Shown in pieces: positions 20,032 to 28,505 of a DNA stretch of 64,000 nt. Where the stretch lies: the NCBI GenBank assembly GCA_018222765.1, contig JAAEZT010000012.1, forward strand, positions 47,472-111,471, given 5' to 3'. The first letter of the stretch is position 1; the number at the start of each line of letters is the position of its first letter. A model generated the notes under the pieces. The model was not told the origin of the DNA. It saw only the letters and a list, made by a program, of their open reading frames with translations, and searched no databases. A program made the position numbers and the translations under genes. The stretch comes from a bacterium (GTDB lineage: Bacteria; Verrucomicrobiota; Verrucomicrobiia; Verrucomicrobiales; Akkermansiaceae).

Positions 20032-21087
20032 ATGCCTAGTATTCAAGAAACGGTGGTCCCTGGATTTTCCGGGGCGGTGTGGACGTTGGCTGGGGGCGGG
20101 GGGATGGTAGCGAAGGTGCTGACTTATGGGGGAGTCGTGCAGGAGATTCTGGTGCCGGATGCGGACGGGGAATTGGTTGATGTGGTGCTCGGGTTTTCAA
20201 GGGCATCCGATTACGAAGGAGAGCATCCTTATTTTGGTGCGGTGGTGGGGAGAATTGCGGGGCGTGTTTCGAATGCGGAATTGAATATCGATGGGAAACG
20301 GTTTCCTCTTCTCGCAAATGATCCTCCGAACCACCTACATGGAGGCAAGGAGTCGTTCGATCGACGAGTTTGGCGGGCAGAGGTGATTCCCAGGCTTGAT
20401 GGTGCGCCTTCGCTTCGCTTGTCCACGATGAGTGCCAACGGTGACAATGGATACCCTGGGAGGGTAGAACTGGCGGTAACTTATACCGTCACGAGTGATA
20501 ATCGTCTTGTCTGCGAAACTGAAGCACGGAGTGATTGTCGCACGCCAGTGAGTTTAACGCATCATAGTTACTTTAATTTGGCTGGCGAGGCTTCAGGGGC
20601 GACAGATGATCATGAAGTCGTGATTTTAAGTGAGGCGGCTTTTTGCGCTGACGAAAAAATGGGGCTGACTGGCAAATGTCGATCTGTCGAAGGCCAGGCG
20701 AATGATGCTCGAAGAGGTAAACGCATGGGGGATTTCGTAGCCGGGCTTTGGCAGGAGCACGGAGACCTTTATTGGTTGGGTGAAAGTGATGACGTCCGAC
20801 TTGTCGCAAGGCTTCGGGATCCGGGATCGGGCCGAACGATGGAAGTTGCGACGGATTGTTCGTGCATTCAATTTTATGGAGGAAAGGGATTGAATGGGGA
20901 GCTTGTCGGGAAAGGAGGAGTTCCATACAATGCGGGTGCCGGAGTGTGCTTCGAATGCGAGGGATACCCAAATGCCTTCGATGGAAGCGGTGAGTTTGGG
21001 TCGATTCTTGTTGAGCCGGGCATTCCTCAGAAAACCCGAACAGAATATCGTTTTTCAAACCAGTCAAACTCCCTGATCAAACCATGA
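20032..21087 (+). CDS. galM: Aldose 1-epimerase (galactose mutarotase family)
   Basis: 351 residues, cytoplasmic, no signal peptide. ATG 20032 is preferred because GGAG lies seven bases upstream; ATG 20020 is in frame and would add four residues. Family features are NHLHGG with a catalytic-type His, THHSYFNLAGE with the second His, and the C-terminal CFECEGYPNAF whose Glu matches the general base. The enzyme interconverts alpha and beta anomers of free aldoses. Its place between a binding protein and an oxidoreductase implies a reducing sugar as pathway intermediate. The stop overlaps the next start (ATGA). Confidence 0.9.
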   Translation: MPSIQETVVPGFSGAVWTLAGGGGMVAKVLTYGGVVQEILVPDADGELVDVVLGFSRASDYEGEHPYFGAVVGRIAGRVSNAELNIDGKRFPLLANDPPNHLHGGKESFDRRVWRAEVIPRLDGAPSLRLSTMSANGDNGYPGRVELAVTYTVTSDNRLVCETEARSDCRTPVSLTHHSYFNLAGEASGATDDHEVVILSEAAFCADEKMGLTGKCRSVEGQANDARRGKRMGDFVAGLWQEHGDLYWLGESDDVRLVARLRDPGSGRTMEVATDCSCIQFYGGKGLNGELVGKGGVPYNAGAGVCFECEGYPNAFDGSGEFGSILVEPGIPQKTRTEYRFSNQSNSLIKP

Positions 21088-22139
21088 ACCCAGATGTGAC
21101 AAACACCCGGATCGGAATTATCGGGAGTGGATTTATTGTCAATGACTGTCATCTTCCAGCTTACCAAAAATTGAGGCTGAACGTCGTGGCAATCGCTTCG
21201 CGGACAAAAGGAAATGCCGAGCGGGTTGCCGGCGAGTATGGTATCGAGACGGTTTATGAAAGTTTTGAGATGTTGTTGGCCGATGCTTCGATCGAGGTTC
21301 TCGATATTGCGGTGCCTCCGCAGCATCAGGCTGACCTCATTCGCGAAGCTTGCCGGCGGGGAACGGTCAAGGGGATTCTAGCCCAGAAACCGCTCGCTCT
21401 TGACTACGCTGAGGCGCTCTCGATTGTAGAGGAATGTGAGAAGGCGGGAGTCGTTTTGGCAGTGAATCAAAACATGCGCTTCGATCCTTCAGTGGCGGAG
21501 GCTGATCGCTTGTTGAAGAACGGTCGGCTTGGTGACCCCGTTTTCACCACCATTGACATGCGTGGCATTCCTCACTGGCAACCCTGGCAGGCTGAATTGC
21601 AAAGTGCTTCGTTGAAGATCATGTCGATTCATCATTTCGATTGTATCCGGCATTGGCATGGAGATCCGGAGGCGATTTATTGTAGCACGCGCCCTGATCC
21701 GCGGACAGAGTTTCCTCATCAGGACGGGATTTGCACTAGTATTTTAGAATACGCCAATGGTTTTCGGGCAGTCGTGATTGATGATGTCTGGACCGGGCCG
21801 GCCCAGGAAGGTTGTCCGGGCGATATTCGAATCGAATATCGTATTGAAGGAAGCGATGGTCTTGCAATTGGAGACATCGGTTGGTGTAAGGATCCCTATA
21901 CCAGTCCTTCGAGTTTACGGCATGCCGCGAAAGGAGACGAGGGATTCACGACGGCACGACTTGACGGGAGCTGGTTTCCTGATGCTTTTAAGGGAACGAT
22001 GCTCGACCTTCTGACGGCCTTGCAGGAGGATCGGGCTCCCATGCTCAATGGTCGTGATAATTTGAAGACCATCGCCTTGGTGGACGCGGCAGTGAGAAGT
22101 TCCGAGGAACAACGCCGTGTTCGCTTGGACTCAATTTAA
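21084..22139 (+). CDS. Gfo/Idh/MocA family oxidoreductase (MocA-like)
   Basis: 351 residues. An N-terminal Rossmann domain carries RIGIIGSGFIVNDCHLPAY (NAD(P)-binding loop). The family lysine motif, usually EKP, is here AQKPLAL at about 95-101. The C-terminal alpha/beta domain includes IHHFDCIRHWHGDPE. The family oxidises sugars, inositols or their derivatives with NAD(P). It overlaps galM by four bases and is followed after 6 bp by a MocC/IolE-like isomerase. The pairing of a MocA-type dehydrogenase with a MocC-type protein is the arrangement seen in inositol and rhizopine catabolism. The exact substrate is not determined. Confidence 0.9.
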   Translation: MNPDVTNTRIGIIGSGFIVNDCHLPAYQKLRLNVVAIASRTKGNAERVAGEYGIETVYESFEMLLADASIEVLDIAVPPQHQADLIREACRRGTVKGILAQKPLALDYAEALSIVEECEKAGVVLAVNQNMRFDPSVAEADRLLKNGRLGDPVFTTIDMRGIPHWQPWQAELQSASLKIMSIHHFDCIRHWHGDPEAIYCSTRPDPRTEFPHQDGICTSILEYANGFRAVVIDDVWTGPAQEGCPGDIRIEYRIEGSDGLAIGDIGWCKDPYTSPSSLRHAAKGDEGFTTARLDGSWFPDAFKGTMLDLLTALQEDRAPMLNGRDNLKTIALVDAAVRSSEEQRRVRLDSI

Positions 22140-22145
22140 GAATCT

Positions 22146-22967
22146 ATGAAATTAGGAATTATTAACAGCGCATTTGGACAAGCCGGAGTCGATACTGTGA
22201 CCGGGCTTGAACATATCGCCCGGATCGGATTTGACTCCGTCGATATTTTTACCGAACCGTCGATGCTTTCGGCTGAGGAGATTTCCCGGATTGGAAATTT
22301 GTGTGAGTCGAAAGGTCTGCCGATTTTGTCCCTTCCTGTGGTGGCGATCGGCTTGATTGATTTCAATGATCCTGTTCGTGATTATCACATCGAGCGATGC
22401 AAGCATTTCATTGACCTCGCTGCACAATGGGGAGCGGGGAATATCCTTTTGGTGTTGGGAGAATACATTTGGCAGCGCGAAGTGATCGGGCCTGAAGATC
22501 AATGGCGGTGGGGTTTGGAATCCTGCCGAATTCTGGGTGACTACGCGGATATTAAAGGGATCGACATTGCCTTGGAACTAGAGCCCTTCCGCTTGAGTTT
22601 GCTCAACAGCATCGATGAAATGTCCCGCTTCGTCAGTGAGTGCGACCATCCAAGAGTGAAGGCCAATATTGATGTCTCTCATCTTGTTTTGGCAGACAAC
22701 GGGCCAGAGGAAGTGGCGAAGCTCGCAGGACAAGCCATCCATGTGCACATCAGTGACTGTGATGGAAAGGTTCACGGCGATCTTCCTCCGGGACGTGGCG
22801 TGGTGAAGTTTGCGCCTTATCTTCAAGCGATCAAGGAACTCAGCATTGATGGTGCGGTTTCAATTGAGCTGGAGTATTCGCCAGACCCGGCCCGTATTGT
22901 GGAGTGGGTGGAAGAAGCTTACACCGAAACGGCTCGCTTGATGGATCAAGTTGGTCTGCGTGGATAA
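22146..22967 (+). CDS. Sugar phosphate isomerase/epimerase (xylose isomerase-like TIM barrel, MocC/IolE-like)
   Basis: 273-residue cytoplasmic AP-endonuclease-2/xylose-isomerase-like TIM barrel. Metal-ligand candidates are ALELEPF (Glu on a barrel strand), KANIDVSHL (Asp and His), HVHISDCDGKVHGDLPPG and SIELEYSPD near the end. Family members isomerise, epimerise or dehydrate keto-sugars and keto-inositols; MocC and IolE are examples. It is separated from its neighbours by 6 and 3 bp, so it is certainly part of the same transcript. A role after the oxidoreductase step is inferred from this order. Confidence 0.88.
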   Translation: MKLGIINSAFGQAGVDTVTGLEHIARIGFDSVDIFTEPSMLSAEEISRIGNLCESKGLPILSLPVVAIGLIDFNDPVRDYHIERCKHFIDLAAQWGAGNILLVLGEYIWQREVIGPEDQWRWGLESCRILGDYADIKGIDIALELEPFRLSLLNSIDEMSRFVSECDHPRVKANIDVSHLVLADNGPEEVAKLAGQAIHVHISDCDGKVHGDLPPGRGVVKFAPYLQAIKELSIDGAVSIELEYSPDPARIVEWVEEAYTETARLMDQVGLRG

Positions 22968-22970
22968 GTC

Positions 22971-24389
22971 ATGAGTGAAGTGGTGTCAGGTCAATCGCGA
23001 TATCTTCTCAATCGGGAGAATTCGCAGAAAGCTATTGAAGCCGGGCTCGCCGAGGCGGAGTGGTATCAAAGTCCCATTCCGCGCGAGACGATGCGGGAAT
23101 TATTGGTGCGGCGTGACGGCCCGGCGATTCGGGATACCGTGGTCTGGTTTGGAATTCTTTTTGGCTCGGCGGCAGCTACGATTGCTCTTTGGGGATCATT
23201 GTGGGCGGTCTTTCCGTATTTGATCTATGCCGCGATTTACGCGGGTAGTGCCGACTCCCGGTGGCATGAAACATTGCACGGGACAGCATTCAAAACGGAT
23301 TGGATGAATAGTGTCCTCTACGAGATCGCTTCGTTTATGGTTCTCAGAGAGGGCGTGATCTGGCGGTGGTCTCATACGCGGCATCACAGCGATACCATCA
23401 TCGTGGGACGCGATCCGGAGATCGCCGCGCCGCGGCCTCCGGATATTGCCGGGATTCTCTTGGGTCTCTTCGCTATTCGCGCCTACCCCCAATATTTTAA
23501 GAATCTCTTTCTCCATTCGGTGGGTAAGATCTCAGAACGGGAGATGGAATTCATCCCGGAAAGCGAGTATCCCAAAGTGACTCGTACGGCTCGTGTTCAT
23601 CTGTTGATTTACCTACTGGTAACCGTTTCCTCGATCGTTTTTCAAAGCTGGATTCCAGTGTTATTCATTGGCCTGCCCAATTTATTTGGAACGTGGTTGA
23701 TGCTTGTTTACGGCCTCACCCAGCACACCGGATTGGCGGAAGATGTGCTTGATCACCGTTTGAACTCGCGGACCTTCCTGACGAATCGACTGAATTGCTT
23801 CCTGTATTGGAATATGAACTACCACGTTGAGCATCACATGTTCCCCTTGGTGCCTTACCATGCTGTGCCGAGGCTCCATGAGTTGATGAAAGACGATTGT
23901 CCGCCTGCTTATTCGAGCCTTTGGTCATGTTGGAGGGAGATTGTCCCGACCCTTGAGCGGCAGTGCCGGGAGCCCGCTTATCATGTGGAGAGAGTTCTCC
24001 CAGAGTCAGCCGGAACGGATGTTCAAAGGACTCGACGTGCCGGTAAATCAGTTGATGAGGAAGGCTGGATCGATGTGTGTGGGGGAGAAGAATTACAGTC
24101 GATGGATGTCTTACGCTACGATCACGAAGAGAGAACCTACGCCATCTATCGGGGGAGCGAGGGCGAGTTGTATGCGACCGATGGGATTTGCACCCATGGG
24201 AAGACTCATCTGGCAGACGGCTTGATCGTTGGGAAGATGATTGAATGCCCTAAACACAACGGGCGATTCAATCTCAATGATGGTAGTCCTGCCCGTAAGC
24301 CGGTTTGTAAAGCGTTGAAGACTTATGAGGTGAGGGAATGTGATGGCAGGGTGTTTTTTCGAATGGGTGATTGCTTGGTGAAAAATTGA
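22971..24389 (+). CDS. MocD-like desaturase-family oxygenase fused to a MocE-like Rieske ferredoxin
   Basis: 472 residues. The N-terminal two-thirds is a membrane fatty-acid-desaturase-fold di-iron oxygenase with membrane segments near 58-95 and 205-250 and three histidine boxes: H99-ETL-H103, H135-TR-HH139 and H285-VE-HH289. The second box lies in WRWSHTRHH followed by DTIIVGRDPEIA, which I recall as characteristic of the rhizopine-oxygenase (MocD) subgroup. A C-terminal Rieske domain (about 365-472) has C407-T-H409 and C426-PK-H429. In rhizobia MocD and MocE are separate proteins thought to demethylate 3-O-methyl-scyllo-inosamine; here they are one chain, so oxygenase and electron donor are built in. 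A reductase is not present locally. O-demethylation of a methylated sugar or inositol is inferred. Confidence 0.85.
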   Translation: MSEVVSGQSRYLLNRENSQKAIEAGLAEAEWYQSPIPRETMRELLVRRDGPAIRDTVVWFGILFGSAAATIALWGSLWAVFPYLIYAAIYAGSADSRWHETLHGTAFKTDWMNSVLYEIASFMVLREGVIWRWSHTRHHSDTIIVGRDPEIAAPRPPDIAGILLGLFAIRAYPQYFKNLFLHSVGKISEREMEFIPESEYPKVTRTARVHLLIYLLVTVSSIVFQSWIPVLFIGLPNLFGTWLMLVYGLTQHTGLAEDVLDHRLNSRTFLTNRLNCFLYWNMNYHVEHHMFPLVPYHAVPRLHELMKDDCPPAYSSLWSCWREIVPTLERQCREPAYHVERVLPESAGTDVQRTRRAGKSVDEEGWIDVCGGEELQSMDVLRYDHEERTYAIYRGSEGELYATDGICTHGKTHLADGLIVGKMIECPKHNGRFNLNDGSPARKPVCKALKTYEVRECDGRVFFRMGDCLVKN

Positions 24390-24424
24390 GTTTTACCGAA
24401 AAGAGAAATTGTTCAATCTCGTGT

Positions 24425-25597
24425 ATGAAGTTTATTTTGACGAGTTCGATATTTGCTGGAATTTTGGTGGGAATTTCTTCCCATTTATCTGCAGCACAAT
24501 GGGAGAAGCACACCGTTGTTCCAGCGGGAAAAGGTTCGATCAATGGGGTCTCCGCGAGTGACTTTGATAAGGATGGGCAGATCGACGTTATCACCTCGGT
24601 TAACGGTGAGGTTATTGTTTTGAAGGGGCCGGATTGGGAGAGGTTTCCGGTGCATCAATTTGTGAAAGGACTGGCCCGCAATAAACCACGTCCGGCTTGT
24701 ATTCATAGCTGTCTTATGGATGTCGATGGCGATGGGGACATGGACTTCATTGGCTCCAACCAAACTGTTTTCTGGCTCGAATGTCCTGACGATCCGTTCT
24801 CAGGGGCGCCTTGGAAGTATCGCACAGTTGATGATGAAATTCTCGGAACGCATTGCGTTATTACTGGGGACGTGAATCGCGATGGGAAGCTGGACTTGAT
24901 TGCCAATTCTTTCCGGGATCCGAATGCGACGAAGTTTTATAATTCTATTGTTTGGCTCGAAGTTCCCAAAAAGCCCCATGAGGCCAAGAGTTGGATTCGG
25001 CATGTCTTTGCTGACAAAGATGCGCCGGGCGGTTCGCACTACATGGGATTTGGTGATGTCAATGGCGATGGGCGACCTGATATCGCTGCCGGAGCGAAGG
25101 GAACCCAAGGCTTTGTGCGAGGACAATGGTTTGCCTGGTGGGAACAGGGAGAAGACGCGACCATGCCGTGGAAGAAGCACCTTCTGGCAACCGATGAAGA
25201 GGGTGCCTCCAATATCATCCCAGCCGACTTCAATGGCGATGGAAAAATGGACTACTGCGCCAGTCGTGGGCACGGGAAGGGCGTTCTTTGGTTTAAAGGC
25301 CCCAATTTTGAGCAGATTGAAATCGATCCTGAAATTGCCTTTCCGCACAGTCTTGATGTTGCGGACCTCAATGGAGACGGACATCCCGATGCTGTGACTT
25401 GCGGAAAGGAAACAGATGGTGTGGTGAAGTGGTATAAGAATGACGGAAAAGGAATATTCACCTCACATCTCATCGGAAAAGATCAGGGGAGTTATGACAC
25501 CCGAACCATTGATATGGATAAGGACGGAGACCTTGATGTTCTCATCGCGGGGCACGGAAGCAAGAACGTGGTGTGGTATGAAAATCCCTTGAAGTGA
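24425..25597 (+). CDS. Secreted FG-GAP/VCBS beta-propeller
   Basis: 390 residues. ATG 24425 starts a clear signal peptide (MKFILTSSIFAGILVGISSHL); the longer frame from 24371 overlaps the Rieske gene and is rejected. The mature protein has seven calcium-binding-type loops spaced along the chain: DFDKDGQIDV, DVDGDGDMDF, DVNRDGKLDL, DVNGDGRPDI, DFNGDGKMDY, DLNGDGHPDA and DMDKDGDLDV. That count fits a seven-bladed propeller. Such proteins bind ligands or calcium at the cell surface; no catalytic residues are evident. It lies 35 bp after the Rieske fusion and ends 7 bp from the convergent esterase, so it is the last gene of the operon. Confidence 0.85.
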   Translation: MKFILTSSIFAGILVGISSHLSAAQWEKHTVVPAGKGSINGVSASDFDKDGQIDVITSVNGEVIVLKGPDWERFPVHQFVKGLARNKPRPACIHSCLMDVDGDGDMDFIGSNQTVFWLECPDDPFSGAPWKYRTVDDEILGTHCVITGDVNRDGKLDLIANSFRDPNATKFYNSIVWLEVPKKPHEAKSWIRHVFADKDAPGGSHYMGFGDVNGDGRPDIAAGAKGTQGFVRGQWFAWWEQGEDATMPWKKHLLATDEEGASNIIPADFNGDGKMDYCASRGHGKGVLWFKGPNFEQIEIDPEIAFPHSLDVADLNGDGHPDAVTCGKETDGVVKWYKNDGKGIFTSHLIGKDQGSYDTRTIDMDKDGDLDVLIAGHGSKNVVWYENPLK

Positions 25598-25604
25598 GGT
25601 CTGG

Positions 25605-26372
25605 TCACGGGCGCTTGTGCTTTAGGAACCATTCGTAGAGGTTTGGGTTCGCGTAGGTACGGGTGTAGGAATCGTGTCCCACTCCGGGATAAACGGTGAG
25701 CTTGGCGTTTCCCTTGGCAGTCTTAATAGCATCGACCATCTCGTGGGATCGTTCGACTGACACCACGAGATCATCGTCTCCATGAAAGGCCCAGACGGGA
25801 AGTTTGCCAATGCTCTTGGCTGAGGCGGGATTTCCTCCGCCACAAATTGGGGCGGCTGCGGCGAAGCGATCTGCGTGTTTTCCGATGGCGGCCCAGGTGC
25901 CATAGCCTCCCATACTGAGACCGGTGAGGTAGACTCGTTTGGGATCAAGATGGTAGTTGGTCAGGAGGTGAACGAGGAGGATAATGAGATCGTCCGGTTG
26001 CCAGCAGGTTTGCCAAGGGTGTTTGGAGAGGGCCTGGGGGGAGACTACGACGAATTCAAAATCGTCACGCTTGTCTATAAAATGCGCGAGCCCGTTGACT
26101 TTGACCTCTGCGACGTCGCGACCGCGTCGGCTGCTGCCATGGAGGTAGATGATGAGAGGCATCGGCTTTTCTTTGCTCGCTTGCTTGTATCGTTCCGGGA
26201 GATAGAGCCAGAAACGATCGTTAAGATTGTCGGTCCGGTCTGCGACCTCTGGAGGCAAGGTTTGAATGGTGTGGCGATCAGTCTTAGTGGCCTTCGGTAT
26301 GCCGATGGCGAAAATCACCGTGCCAGCAATGATGACGAAGAGGGTCGGAAGCTTTAAAAGTTGTCTCTTCAT
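25605..26372 (-). CDS. Secreted or membrane-anchored alpha/beta hydrolase (esterase/dienelactone-hydrolase-like)
   Basis: 255 residues from ATG 26372 (MKRQLLKLPTLFVIIAGTVIFAIG, signal or anchor). A longer frame to 26501 exists but its extra residues lie in shadow of the LRR remnant. Nucleophile elbow G-L-S-M-G-G in VYLTGLSMGGYGTW, acid in FHGDDDLVV, His in GVGHDSY near the C-terminus. The family includes feruloyl esterases and PHB-depolymerase-like carboxylesterases; oxyanion segment IYLHGSSRRG. The ATG overlaps the stop of the LRR frame (ATGA at 26372-26369), so it was probably translationally coupled to that gene. Confidence 0.83.
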   Translation of the reverse strand: MKRQLLKLPTLFVIIAGTVIFAIGIPKATKTDRHTIQTLPPEVADRTDNLNDRFWLYLPERYKQASKEKPMPLIIYLHGSSRRGRDVAEVKVNGLAHFIDKRDDFEFVVVSPQALSKHPWQTCWQPDDLIILLVHLLTNYHLDPKRVYLTGLSMGGYGTWAAIGKHADRFAAAAPICGGGNPASAKSIGKLPVWAFHGDDDLVVSVERSHEMVDAIKTAKGNAKLTVYPGVGHDSYTRTYANPNLYEWFLKHKRP

Positions 26373-26634
26373 TGGTCTCCCAGACTGACGCTGCATTTTG
26401 GGAGGGCTTTCATCAGTCGGGCTACTCCGGCATTGCTCACCTTGGTTTCTCCAAGCCAGACAATTCGGAGTTTCTTCATTTGAATCAAGTTGGCGATGCA
26501 TTCGTCGGTGACTTTCGATCCACGGAGATTGAGCTCTTTGAGAGGTATTTTGTGAGATGTTTGATTCCGGTGTCAGTGACTGCAGTGTCGCGCAAACCGA
26601 GGTGCTTTAATTTTAGAAAGTAGTAATACTTCAC
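26369..26634 (-). pseudogene. Leucine-rich-repeat remnant, frameshifted
   Basis: On the minus strand two frames together encode about 88 residues of bacterial LRR: LKHLGLRDTAVTDTGIKHLT in one frame, then IPLKELNLRGSKVTDECIAN and VWLGETKVSNAGVARLMKAL in another, ending TGA at 26369. The frames join if one A is added to the AAAA run (plus-strand T run 26548-26551). The first repeat begins mid-unit directly behind the TAG of the sulfatase and in the same frame as that gene. It is therefore either a truncated LRR gene or a one-base error in a short LRR gene. The stop overlaps the start of the downstream esterase. Confidence 0.6.
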
Positions 26635-26637
26635 TCT

Positions 26638-28041
26638 CTATTTCTTCTTTTTCTTTCCGCCACGAGGCTTCCAGTTGAAGAGAGCGCTTTCTGTTGCGGC
26701 TTCATTGGCCAGTTTGTTGAAGGTGGCCTGAAGTTCCGGACGTTTTGACGCGAGGTTTGTTTTTTCGCCGGGGTCGGAGGACAGGTCGTAGATTTCCCAA
26801 GGACCTTTGGCTCCTAATTTTATTCGGTCGAGACGAACGGCTTTTATGTCTCCTTTACGAATGGCCTGTTTGCCGCCTCGTTCATAAAATTCCCAGTAGA
26901 GATGATCGTGAGATTTTTGTTCTCCATTACCGAGGAGTGAGGGTAGAAATGAAATTCCGGTATGATCGTCAGCGGGGGAGGTGTCGGTAAGGTCGGAGAC
27001 GGTTGCCATGAGATCCCAGTGGGCTGAAATGTGATTGCTGCGGGATGCCGCTTTAATTTTTCCAGGCCAGCGGGCGATGAGAGGAACGCGGATTCCTCCT
27101 TCGTAGAGGTCGCGTTTGATGCCTTTATAGATTCCGTTGCCATCAAAGAAATCTGGATCTGCACCGCCGGCCGGCGTTGGTCCGTTGTCGCTGGAGAACA
27201 TGATGATGGTGTTTTTTGAGATTCCCAGTTTGTCGACAAGATCGAGAATTTTTCCGACGTCACGATCTAGTCTGGAGGTCATGCCGGCAAAGCAAGCGCG
27301 CGGGGTGGGGTGGCTGCGGTATCCTTTTTGGGGTGAATTGGGGTTTTTGTAAGGGCCTTTTTCTTTAATGGTCTTCAGGTAGGGCTCCATTGAGTCATCG
27401 GGGACGTCGAGGTCCACATGAGACAATGTGTAGGCCATATAGAGGAAGAAGGGTTCGTCTGTTTTACTCTGCTTCTCGATCCAGTTCAGCCCTTCCCTGG
27501 TAAAGCTGTCATGGATGTAGGTTTCGCGTTTGGTGGGATTGTTGGGATAGTACTCCTTCTTTTCGTTTCGCCAAATGTAGTCTGGATAAAAGCGGTGGGC
27601 ACGTGATTGATTGAGGTAGCCGAAAAAGAAATCGAATCCCTGTTTATTGGGGATGCCCGGAGAGCCCGCCTCGCCCAGGCCCCACTTACCGACGCAGCCG
27701 GTGGCGTATCCCGCTTTCTTGAGCACTTCAGCGACGGTGACGTCTTCCGGTTTGAGATGTGCTTTGGAGTTCCCGCGAATGCGTGTCCGTCCCGTATGTT
27801 GGCCGGTCATGAGACATGACCGGGTAGGCGCGCAAACCGTGCTGCCGGAGTAGTGATTGAAGAACTGTATGCCCTCTTTGGCCATCTGGTCGATACGGGG
27901 TGTCTTCATGATCTTCTGGCCGTAGCAGCCGAAATCATTGATGCCGAGATCGTCGGCAAGAATGTAGATGATGTTGGGTTTCTCTGCGGCCGAGGCTGCG
28001 AGGGAGGCGGTCAGGAAAACGAGAGCCAGAAATTGTTTCAT
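26638..28041 (-). CDS. Sulfatase, arylsulfatase A-like
   Basis: 467 residues from ATG 28041 (MKQFLALVFLTASLAASAAE, signal peptide); the 16 residues before it in the frame look spurious. Formylglycine motif C70-A-P-T-R followed by SCLMTG, metal residues ADDLG, GKWGLGE in the core and SSDNGPTP with GGIRVPL in the C-terminal half. Resembles the arylsulfatase A/N-acetylgalactosamine-sulfatase group. The C-terminus is WKPRGGKKKKK, a lysine tail seen in other PVC sulfatases. Upstream on the same strand is a DUF1552 remnant, downstream the LRR remnant and an esterase. Confidence 0.92.
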   Translation of the reverse strand: MKQFLALVFLTASLAASAAEKPNIIYILADDLGINDFGCYGQKIMKTPRIDQMAKEGIQFFNHYSGSTVCAPTRSCLMTGQHTGRTRIRGNSKAHLKPEDVTVAEVLKKAGYATGCVGKWGLGEAGSPGIPNKQGFDFFFGYLNQSRAHRFYPDYIWRNEKKEYYPNNPTKRETYIHDSFTREGLNWIEKQSKTDEPFFLYMAYTLSHVDLDVPDDSMEPYLKTIKEKGPYKNPNSPQKGYRSHPTPRACFAGMTSRLDRDVGKILDLVDKLGISKNTIIMFSSDNGPTPAGGADPDFFDGNGIYKGIKRDLYEGGIRVPLIARWPGKIKAASRSNHISAHWDLMATVSDLTDTSPADDHTGISFLPSLLGNGEQKSHDHLYWEFYERGGKQAIRKGDIKAVRLDRIKLGAKGPWEIYDLSSDPGEKTNLASKRPELQATFNKLANEAATESALFNWKPRGGKKKKK

Positions 28042-28162
28042 GATAATTGATTGGGCCACCACTAGAGAGGTTTGAGAGAGAGGGTGCAAAGATATTCTCC
28101 CGGTTGTTCGTCTTGCCGAATAGTGCGGCTAATTCGACCTCCTCGAAAGCAATCCGCCTGAA

Positions 28163-28342
28163 TTAAACGAGCAAGCTCTCCAGTGGTCCGGTGCTATCGG
28201 CGAATTTCTTCATGCCGGCTCCCATCAATTGGGCTTGTGACAGCCAGAGGTTTGCCAGTGGGGTGTTTTCGGGACAGTTGATCATTCCGCCTGTCTTGAT
28301 TTTCCCATTAGCGGAACCTGCCTGCTTCACGCTGTCACCCGA
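28163..28342 (-). pseudogene. DUF1552 C-terminal remnant
   Basis: The minus strand encodes about 59 residues that match the conserved end of DUF1552 proteins: NGKIKTGGMINCPENTPLAN followed closely by LWLSQAQLMGAGMKKFADST and GPLESLLV, then TAA at 28163. Upstream the frame is closed by TGA at 28343-28345 and nothing further of the family is visible. DUF1552 genes normally sit behind DUF1592/1588/1587 cytochrome genes in PVC bacteria; none is here. The break lies about 160 bp from the start of the beta-helix/CotH gene, whose base composition looks more GC-rich, so this is probably a rearrangement scar. Confidence 0.6.
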
Positions 28343-28505
28343 TCATGCGGCAGTTGAGAAAGCTTGCCTAAAAGGCCCCAACCTGAGCATTATTAAAGCG
28401 AAGCGCGTATGTCCTGTTTTATCATTTCAGGAACCAGTCCTCTGGCGGGCAGCAGGGGGTGGATATGCGCCCAATGGTTAGACCAATAGTTTATAGGAAA
28501 CGGCA
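28343..28505. other. Intergenic junction segment, no gene seen
   Basis: About 160 bp between the DUF1552 remnant and the giant beta-helix gene. No convincing ORF, tRNA or terminal inverted repeats are visible. The last bases before the next start contain AGGA eight bases upstream of ATG 28506, one of the better ribosome binding sites in the window. Confidence 0.4.

Noticed and set aside
24371..24424. N-terminal extension of the FG-GAP protein
   Set aside because: It overlaps the Rieske gene and hides a perfect signal peptide that starts at ATG 24425.
28191..28481. 96-residue plus-strand ORF
   Set aside because: It is the antisense of the DUF1552 remnant and has no ribosome binding site or family resemblance.
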